The position numbers and the translations under genes are program-made. A stretch of 10,976 nucleotides of DNA, taken from contig JAPSFM010000150.1 of NCBI GenBank assembly GCA_035063885.1, positions 1-10,976 of the forward strand, written 5' to 3'. The notes under the pieces are model-generated. The model was not told where the DNA came from, did not search any database, and saw only the letters and a list, made by a program, of their open reading frames with translations. This document shows, one piece after another, positions 6,472 through 10,976 of this stretch. The stretch comes from CAADGY01 sp900696665 (lineage in GTDB: Bacteria > Acidobacteriota > Terriglobia > Bryobacterales > Bryobacteraceae). Every line of letters starts with the position of its first letter. The first letter of the stretch is position 1.

Positions 6472-8547
6472 GATTTGAGTCGCAGAGACTTCCTCGCGGT
6501 CGTTGCTGCCGCAGCGGGAACGGGAAACAAGTCGGCGGCTGCCGCGGCACCTCTTCCCCGTGCCAGGTGGATCGACAACGGCATTATCAACGCAGGCGGG
6601 TCGCACGAACCGTACTCCTTCATCGTGCGTCGGGGCGGCCAGCCTCTGGATGCGAGAGCCCACTATGAACGGGCACAGAGCGAAGAGGTGATTCGTCGGC
6701 TTCGCGATAATGGCGTCGAGGTCTTCCATACCCATCTGTATAAAGGCGCCGGTATGGCGCATGAGAAGAGCGAAATGGAAGACGCGCGCCGCTCGGCGGA
6801 GATTGCACACGGCCTGGGCATGCGCGTGGACTCCTACATTCAGTGGAATACGCTGATGTACGAGACGTTCTTCGTCGAGGAGCCGCGGGCGAAAGACTGG
6901 ATTCAGCGCGACAGCCTCGGCCGCCCAATTCTGTTGACCTATGGCTATCAACAAGGCTTCCGGTATAAGCCCTGCTTCTCCAGCAGCGAGTATATGAACT
7001 ACCTGAAAAAGGTGGTCCAGTTCGCGATTGAAGAAGTGAAGACGGATCTCCTCCACTTCGATAATTTCGACCAGAATCCGGAACCGGAGTCCTGCCGGTG
7101 CCACCGGTGCGTGCGGGATTTCCGCGATTTTCTGCGGAGCAAATACCCGCCGGAGCGGAGCAAAGAACGCTTCGGATTCGACAACGTCGATTATGTCAAC
7201 CCGCCGGAGTGGAACACGGGCAACCCGCCACAGAAGCTCGAGATCATTTACGATCCGGTCATCCAGGAGTGGATCGATTTCCGTTGCCAGCAGATGGCGG
7301 ATTGGCTGAAGGAGATAGCAACCTTTGCCAAGTCCCTCAACCCGGAAGTAGTGGTCGAGGTGAACCCGCACGGAATCACCGGAGGCAACCGGGCTTGGGA
7401 GGCCGGACTCGATCATGCACGGTTCCTCAAGTATACCGAGGTGTTCTGGACCGAAGAGGAAAACCGTCCGAACTACCTGCCCAGCGGCCACCTAGTCTCA
7501 ACCATCCGCAGTTATAAGCTGGCGCGGACTTTTCGGAATACGCTCTTCACGTATACGGAGGATCATCCGCTTTCGACGGCGGAAGGCCTGGCGTTTAACC
7601 AGACCATCGGCTTTGCCGGTGTAGATCCGCTGGTGCCGCACATGTTGCGGTATATCGATTTTTACAGGAAGCATCGCGAACTGTATACGGGCACGGAGGA
7701 TGCGGGCAACGTTGCCGTGCTGCGTTCTTTTCCTTCGATTACGTACCACAACTCCCGAGCACAGCTCAGCTCGATTCTTGCGGAGCAGACACTCATCCAG
7801 ACGCGGATTCCATTTGACCTGATTTTTGACGAGCACCTGAACGATCTTTCTAAGTATCGTGTGCTCGTGCTGCCCGATTCGCTCTGCCTGTCCGACGGCC
7901 AACTGGCGGCGGTGCGGAAGTTCGTCGAACAGGGCGGCGGCCTGGTCGCTGCGGGGCAAGCCGGAGCGTACGACGAATGGCGGCGGTTGCGTCCGAAGTC
8001 CGGGTTGCCGGGATTGGAGACAGCGCAACCCGCGGCGCGGCCCTACCAGCAGGACATACGGCCCGAAGAATTGAAGGGTCGGGAGTTCCGGACAACCTTC
8101 GGAAAAGGCCGCGTGGCGTACTTTCCAGAGATCCAATACGATGGCCGCCTTCCGGTGATGAGAGATTACTTCCGCATGGGTTCCCGCTTCTGGAAACTGC
8201 CGGCTAACTGGGAGCAGATTGCGAACGCCGTCCACTGGGCCGCCTTCGAGGACATTCCGGTTGAGATCGACGGGCCGGTGTATCTGGTAGCACACGTGGT
8301 CCGGCAGGCGGCGCAACGCCGCATGATGATTCACCTGCTGAACTACCAGGCGCGGAACGGCCCGGCCGTCGGCAATGTTTCGGTGACATTCCGGCTGCCG
8401 GATGGCAGAAAACCCAGCGGAGTGGAATTGTTCTCACCGGATGCCACCAGTCGCACACAGGCGGCGGCGACTCCCTCCGGGCCGGACCGCTGGAGGTTTA
8501 TCGTTCCCACCATACGTGTTTACACGATGGCGGTGGTCACACACTAA
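6469..8547 (+). CDS. Tat-exported GH42-like TIM-barrel protein, putative glycoside hydrolase
   Basis: A 692-residue protein starting MDLSRRDFLAVVAAAAG, a twin-arginine (Tat) signal, so it is probably exported already folded, perhaps with a bound metal. Residues about 30-400 look like a TIM barrel of the broad GH42-like/hypothetical glycosyl hydrolase group: EVIRRLRDNGVEVFHTHLYKG (73-93), DLLHFDNFDQNPEPE (193-207), VVVEVNPHG (294-302), and VFWTEEENRP (325-334). A cysteine cluster (C209, C211, C214) followed by RDFRDFL matches the CxCxxC-then-F pattern seen in GH42-type proteins and could bind zinc. Residues about 413-500 resemble the GATase-like trimerisation domain of GH42 enzymes (VAVLRSFPS; YRVLVLPDSLCLSDGQLAAVRKFVEQGGGL). 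The C-terminal part has FGKGRVAYFPE and a final beta-sandwich (RRMMIHLLNYQARNGP). The canonical GH42 Asn-Glu catalytic motif is not evident, so substrate and catalytic residues remain uncertain. It is translationally coupled to the preceding gene. Confidence 0.82.
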   Translation: MDLSRRDFLAVVAAAAGTGNKSAAAAAPLPRARWIDNGIINAGGSHEPYSFIVRRGGQPLDARAHYERAQSEEVIRRLRDNGVEVFHTHLYKGAGMAHEKSEMEDARRSAEIAHGLGMRVDSYIQWNTLMYETFFVEEPRAKDWIQRDSLGRPILLTYGYQQGFRYKPCFSSSEYMNYLKKVVQFAIEEVKTDLLHFDNFDQNPEPESCRCHRCVRDFRDFLRSKYPPERSKERFGFDNVDYVNPPEWNTGNPPQKLEIIYDPVIQEWIDFRCQQMADWLKEIATFAKSLNPEVVVEVNPHGITGGNRAWEAGLDHARFLKYTEVFWTEEENRPNYLPSGHLVSTIRSYKLARTFRNTLFTYTEDHPLSTAEGLAFNQTIGFAGVDPLVPHMLRYIDFYRKHRELYTGTEDAGNVAVLRSFPSITYHNSRAQLSSILAEQTLIQTRIPFDLIFDEHLNDLSKYRVLVLPDSLCLSDGQLAAVRKFVEQGGGLVAAGQAGAYDEWRRLRPKSGLPGLETAQPAARPYQQDIRPEELKGREFRTTFGKGRVAYFPEIQYDGRLPVMRDYFRMGSRFWKLPANWEQIANAVHWAAFEDIPVEIDGPVYLVAHVVRQAAQRRMMIHLLNYQARNGPAVGNVSVTFRLPDGRKPSGVELFSPDATSRTQAAATPSGPDRWRFIVPTIRVYTMAVVTH

Positions 8548-8653
8548 TCTGACCGGCAACACCCACTCCCTCGCGGTCGCGGCTCAGTATTCGTTTCTGA
8601 GCCACGGCCTCTAGGCCGTCTTGCCGGCCGAAAAGTTCACAATCCGGTCAAGT
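8548..8653. repeat. Convergent intergenic region with nested and tandem perfect inverted repeats
   Basis: This gap between two converging genes contains two adjacent perfect hairpins. The first is GGCTCAG (8581-8587) with CTGAGCC (8597-8603), loop nine bases. The second follows immediately: ACGGCC (8604-8609) with GGCCGT (8614-8619), loop TCTA. An outer perfect pair, CCGGCAA (8553-8559) with TTGCCGG (8621-8627), encloses both and could give a three-way junction. An alternative pairing joins TGACCGG (8550-8556) to CCGGTCA (8644-8650). There are no long T-runs in either direction, so if it terminates transcription it is not a canonical intrinsic terminator. It could be a bidirectional terminator, a REP-like repeat, or the end of a mobile unit that includes the minus-strand gene. 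Confidence 0.6.
8566..8574. repeat. Left copy of a 9-bp direct repeat bracketing the minus-strand gene
   Basis: CTCCCTCGC occurs here and again, same orientation, at 10373-10381. The two copies flank the uncharacterised gene and its structured borders, about 1.8 kb apart. This could be a target-site duplication. However, a 9-mer match between two GC-rich flanks of roughly 100 bases is expected by chance a few percent of the time. Confidence 0.3.
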
Positions 8654-10270
8654 TCATGCAGCGACCAATTGAGCCTCGATGAAATCGTCGAGCGTTCGCT
8701 CGAGGCGGCGCCATGCTGCAGCGAGTGGGCTCCGCGCGGCCAACTCGTCAGGCAGGTGCGGGTCCACCGCGCTCAAGCCCGGCGCGAGAACGCGGCCGTA
8801 GGTTTTGGTGAACAGCACAGCTACGCGCCGGCCGAGGCTTGTCAGGTGATACCGTTGCGAGCGCGGAACCCGGACGATGAGCCCCTTGCGCTTGAGGCGT
8901 CGCAGATCGTAAGTAGCCTGCCGGCAGGTGTACGGTCTCTGCAATAGCGCGCGGACGCGCTCGACGAGTTGACAGTTCGTGAAGCCCGCAACGAGGTAGC
9001 AGAAGCCGACCAGTGCAGCAAGAACCGCCATCACCCGCGCCTCGCCGAATCGAAGTCCTGCGGCGTACAGACCGTCGTCGGTAGTGGACGGTCGGGTCAC
9101 TTGGGAAAAGGTGACCACATCGGGGGCGGGCTGAGCGTCTGCGGCTTCGGCCTCACAGAGACGCCGGTTGGCGGATTCGCCAACTGCCCGGAGGGCATAC
9201 CAGTTTTGCGCGCAGACGCGGCGGCCGATTCCGAAGTCATTCGTGTCGCAGATGACGGTCTCCGTACGGAGCGCCCGTCCCTCTTTGAAGTACTGCTTGA
9301 TCCGCGATGACTTGTAATAACAGCATAAGGTGGGATCGACCCCCTCGGTCAAGACCCGGGTTCGATACGTGCCCGGGGTGCGGCGACTGAACCGACGGTC
9401 GAATACCAGGGCCACTTGCGTCGGTCGGCCCACGTCCAGGTGATCCCGGATCACTCCCTCAAACCACATCCGACCCGCCTGTGGTCGCTCGAATACACAC
9501 GTGTCGGAGACCTCAAATTGACGGAATGCCAAGTCGTAAAGGTACCCGGCGCGCAAGTCATCGTCAGTGAATGGCGACGGCAACCGGCGGACCCACCGCC
9601 AAAAGAAGCTTTTGACTGCACCTGGGCCGAGGCGATCACAGACCTTCTGCAACGCGGCGGGATTGGCACAGGAACGAAACCCGTTGTCCAACGCTTCGTA
9701 GGCAATCCTGGCTTTCTCCAACTGCCGCTTAGCCCATTCATGACCGTTCAGCCACAGCCAGATCGGATAGGGCGCGTAGGAGTTGGTTTTCCAGAACGCC
9801 CCACCCCACTCGCAATCCCAAAGGTAGAAGTAGAAATGATTGATGTAGACCATTTCGCGGCTCCAGTCCATGTGCGGGTGCGCGGCCTTCTCCTGCCCTT
9901 TCTTCGGCCAGGATCGCCACGCGGATGCCTTCTCCTGCGCGATGCCGATGAGTACGACCCGGTCTTTGCCCTCGCGCGCCGCCGCTTCCAGGTACGGCCG
10001 AGCAACCTCTTCCTTGTTCTGTCCCTTCTGGAAATGCACAACGGGGATTTCGTTCTTTTTCGCGTATTCGTGAACCGCCTTCACGTATCCGTCGCCGATC
10101 TTGCCGAAGGCAGCAGACGAGGGGATTCGGAACTTTCGTCGCCAACGCAGGAAGATGCAAACCTGCCCGACGGATTGAAGTTTCGGTACGTACGCTTGCA
10201 AGAAGATCCGATCGATCGACCGGCATTCCAGCGTCACGTGGTCCCGCAGCAGGGTCGCGTAGTCGGCCAT
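8654..10270 (-). CDS. Conserved uncharacterised protein with C-terminal winged-helix-like region; candidate mobile-element protein
   Basis: A 538-residue, probably soluble protein; no signal peptide is seen, and the only notable hydrophobic stretch is short (about 413-430). I recognise it from memory as a widespread bacterial family of unknown function, with well-kept blocks: HVTLECRSIDRIFLQAYVP (11-29), PSSAAFGKIGDGYV (50-63), PVVHFQKGQNKEEVARPYLE (76-95), VVLIGIAQEKASAWRSW (105-121), and HPHMDWSR (131-138). Further blocks are NHFYFYLWDCEWGGAFWKT (144-162), WLNGHEWAKRQ (173-183), and RIKQYFKEGRALRTETV (323-339). Residues about 425-490 look like a winged helix (ATYDLRRLKRKGLIVRVPRSQRYHLTSLG). 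Conserved acids in the SIDR, HMDW, LWDCEW and RTETV blocks could be catalytic, but no known active-site signature is recognised. The start is supported by GGAGG (minus strand of 10276-10280) five bases before the ATG. The gene stands alone, opposes its neighbours, and lies between hairpins and a decayed transporter. A transposase, recombinase or nuclease role is speculation. Confidence 0.85.
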   Translation of the reverse strand: MADYATLLRDHVTLECRSIDRIFLQAYVPKLQSVGQVCIFLRWRRKFRIPSSAAFGKIGDGYVKAVHEYAKKNEIPVVHFQKGQNKEEVARPYLEAAAREGKDRVVLIGIAQEKASAWRSWPKKGQEKAAHPHMDWSREMVYINHFYFYLWDCEWGGAFWKTNSYAPYPIWLWLNGHEWAKRQLEKARIAYEALDNGFRSCANPAALQKVCDRLGPGAVKSFFWRWVRRLPSPFTDDDLRAGYLYDLAFRQFEVSDTCVFERPQAGRMWFEGVIRDHLDVGRPTQVALVFDRRFSRRTPGTYRTRVLTEGVDPTLCCYYKSSRIKQYFKEGRALRTETVICDTNDFGIGRRVCAQNWYALRAVGESANRRLCEAEAADAQPAPDVVTFSQVTRPSTTDDGLYAAGLRFGEARVMAVLAALVGFCYLVAGFTNCQLVERVRALLQRPYTCRQATYDLRRLKRKGLIVRVPRSQRYHLTSLGRRVAVLFTKTYGRVLAPGLSAVDPHLPDELAARSPLAAAWRRLERTLDDFIEAQLVAA

Positions 10271-10275
10271 GACAG

Positions 10276-10296
10276 CCTCCGGGTTCCAGCAACCCG
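10276..10296 (-). promoter_or_regulatory. Hairpin overlapping the Shine-Dalgarno of the uncharacterised gene
   Basis: On the minus strand, CGGGTT (10291-10296) and AACCCG (10280-10285) form a perfect 6-bp stem around the loop GCTGG. The last G of the stem is the first base of the GGAGG ribosome-binding site (10276-10280), which sits five bases before the ATG. The hairpin could limit ribosome access or mark an operator for the gene's own winged-helix product. Just upstream, the minus strand also shows TGC-TAACAT (10298-10306), a weak extended -10 candidate. Confidence 0.45.
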
Positions 10297-10372
10297 AATG
10301 TTAGCAGCCGCTGGTGCGCTCCAGGCTTTGTGTCGTCGAGGCTTTCCTTAGGTTTTTCTTGGCGGTATGAGG

Positions 10373-10381
10373 CTCCCTCGC
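10373..10381. repeat. Right copy of a 9-bp direct repeat bracketing the minus-strand gene
   Basis: This is the second copy of CTCCCTCGC, identical and in the same orientation as 8566-8574. It lies about 100 bases upstream of the uncharacterised gene's start and about 60 bases before recognisable phosphate-transporter sequence. I found no convincing terminal inverted repeats just inside the two copies. Confidence 0.3.
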
Positions 10382-10404
10382 TACCTCTAGCCAGCCAGCC
10401 CGGA

Positions 10405-10421
10405 GACCCGAAAGACGGGTC
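10405..10421. repeat. Perfect hairpin near the border of the phosphate-transporter relic
   Basis: GACCCG (10405-10410) and CGGGTC (10416-10421) form a 6-bp stem with loop AAAGA. The arms share the ACCCG/CGGGT core with the hairpin at 10280-10296, so the two may be related protein-binding or structural sites. Transporter similarity begins 20-40 bases to the right, making this a candidate breakpoint region. Confidence 0.4.
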
Positions 10422-10441
10422 ATTGCAGGCAAGGAAGGGAC

Positions 10442-10857
10442 GATGCCGTTATGATTGCGGCAAGTTCATTGGCACCTTCACCCTGGTGCTGCTGCTGAGC
10501 GGTGCGATTCCGGAGTTTGCCGTGCCGCTGTGCGTCATCCTGCTGTGTACGGTCACGATGGGCGTCGGCACCGCCATAGGCGGGCGTCGCATTGTGAAGA
10601 CCATGGGGATCCAACTCACCCGGTTGAAACCTGTCCACTGAGACGACAGCCGCCACAACCATCGAACTGGCCGCGAGACTCGGAATTCCACTGAGTACAA
10701 CCCACACCATCAACACGGCTATCATTGGCGTGGCTGCGGCGCGGCGGCGGCCGGCAATGCGGTGGTCACAGCCTGGATCCTGACCTTCCCGGTTTGCGGT
10801 CTGATTGCCTGGCTTATTTATGTCCAAGGTGGCAATGGCCGTACTCAATTAAGGTCA
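10442..10857 (+). pseudogene. PiT-family inorganic phosphate transporter, decayed C-terminal remnant
   Basis: Three stretches in two alternating frames match the C-terminal part of PiT phosphate permeases, which are inner-membrane proteins that bring in phosphate with a cation. The first, from 10459 to 10638, contains GKFIGTFTLVLL, then GVGTAIGGRRIVKTMG and LTRLKPV, the family's conserved block. Next, 10640-10738 in the next frame gives ETTAATTIELAARLGIPLSTTH, with the signature STTHTI motif. Third, from 10741 and back in the first frame, AGNAVVTAWILTFPVCGLIAWLIY corresponds to a late membrane helix. Compared with the family, a few codons are missing after KPV. The usual ARRxSAVRWG segment is also disrupted near 10740. 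The N-terminal half is absent from the window, and no stop is found in the last frame. Only about 130 of the usual 330 or more residues survive, so this cannot encode a working transporter. Sequence before about 10459 (GACGATGCC at 10439-10447) may be a remnant of the NDA/NDG motif but is unclear. Confidence 0.8.
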
Positions 10858-10868
10858 TCCGTACCGTT

Positions 10869-10874
10869 TACAAT
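10869..10874 (+). promoter_or_regulatory. Candidate -10 element for the rightmost gene, possibly leaderless
   Basis: TACAAT matches TATAAT at five of six positions and ends eight bases before the ATG at 10883. This places the transcription start on or next to the start codon. No Shine-Dalgarno sequence precedes that ATG, which fits a leaderless message. There is no good -35 hexamer at the expected distance (around 10846), so support is limited. Confidence 0.35.
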
Positions 10875-10882
10875 AGCCGCAG

Positions 10883-10976
10883 ATGCCGGTACGTTTTCTA
10901 ATCCCCTTCATCCTTTGTTTTCTTGCGATTTCTGCGCCGGCGGCCGGCCAGAAGACCTACTATGTCGCCTCCGGCG
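10883..10976 (+). CDS. Secreted protein, N-terminal fragment; possibly a parallel beta-helix protein (runs off right edge)
   Basis: The ATG at 10883 opens a frame that stays open to the window end (31 codons). It starts MPVRFLIPFILCFLAISAPA and continues A-G-Q-K-T-Y-Y-V-A-S-G. Residues 1-22 are a good Sec signal peptide: an arginine at position 4, a hydrophobic core, and a small-residue cleavage region around APAAG. The mature start KTYYVASG resembles the TYYVSxxG opening common in secreted right-handed beta-helix proteins such as pectate-lyase-like and DUF1565 proteins. That assignment rests on only a few residues and is tentative. It lies just after the decayed phosphate transporter and points away from it. 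Confidence 0.6.
   Translation, partial: MPVRFLIPFILCFLAISAPAAGQKTYYVASG

Noticed and set aside
6436..7491. Minus-strand open frame (about 351 codons) over the GH42-like gene
   Set aside because: It is a GC-rich antisense shadow of a clearly recognisable plus-strand gene, with no recognisable domain.
8548..8653. CRISPR-like or terminal-inverted-repeat reading of the intergenic hairpins
   Set aside because: There are no regularly spaced identical repeats, so it is not a CRISPR array. I found no matching inverted copy of this segment at 10297-10440, so a classical insertion sequence with terminal inverted repeats is not supported.
10323..10345. Short direct repeat AGGCTTT at 10323-10329 and 10339-10345
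   Set aside because: Seven-base repeats 16 bases apart are easily found by chance; nothing else supports a binding site here.
9416..10351. Long plus-strand open frame (about 311 codons) opposite the uncharacterised gene
   Set aside because: It is the antisense shadow of the 538-residue protein. Its translation has no recognisable domain, whereas the minus-strand frame has dense conserved motifs and a ribosome-binding site.
10330..10458. N-terminal part of the plus-strand open frame that enters the PiT remnant
   Set aside because: The residues before GKFIG do not resemble a PiT protein and there is no ribosome-binding site, so this is not a real start of a short protein.
10420..10848. Minus-strand open frame (about 142 codons) over the phosphate-transporter remnant
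   Set aside because: The plus strand carries clear PiT motifs. The minus frame is low-complexity shadow and is open only because of base composition.

Overview
The window looks like a chromosomal segment from an Acidobacteriota member, probably of the Solibacter/Bryobacter type. The main clue is a very large TonB-dependent transporter with an N-terminal carboxypeptidase-regulatory-like domain (Oar-like), a family greatly expanded in that phylum. GC-rich coding sequence with uniform codon use and secreted sugar-active enzyme families fit this. The taxonomy is inference, as there is no rRNA or other marker gene here.

Layout. (1) Positions 1-78, minus strand: the first 26 codons of a secreted protein that runs off the left edge. 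(2) Positions 79-345: a divergent promoter region with a LacI-type operator candidate. (3) Positions 346-8547, plus strand: a tightly packed four-gene cluster made of a LacI-family regulator, an Oar-like TonB-dependent outer-membrane transporter, a secreted DUF4832-type TIM-barrel protein, and a Tat-exported GH42-like TIM-barrel protein. A GC hairpin after the transporter gene may reduce read-through into the two enzyme genes. (4) Positions 8548-8653: a short convergent intergenic region that is unusually rich in perfect inverted repeats. (5) Positions 8654-10270, minus strand: a 538-residue protein with a C-terminal winged-helix-like region. I recognise it as a widespread, uncharacterised bacterial family with no assigned function. 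(6) Positions 10271-10440: the structured upstream region of that gene. (7) Positions 10442-10857, plus strand: the decayed C-terminal part of a PiT-family phosphate transporter, broken by frameshifts. (8) Positions 10883-10976, plus strand: the start of another secreted protein, possibly a beta-helix type, running off the right edge.

How the parts fit. The regulator, transporter and two exported TIM-barrel proteins look like one carbohydrate-uptake and degradation operon. The regulator probably senses a sugar, the transporter imports an oligosaccharide or glycoside, and the two exported proteins process it. No SusD homologue is present, in line with acidobacterial rather than Bacteroidetes organisation. 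The substrate cannot be read from the sequence.

The right third is different in character. A lone gene of an uncharacterised family lies between hairpin-rich borders and next to a truncated housekeeping transporter. A 9-bp direct repeat (CTCCCTCGC) also brackets it. Together these suggest an inserted or rearranged unit, and this is the most interesting part of the window. That it is mobile is a hypothesis, not a demonstrated fact.
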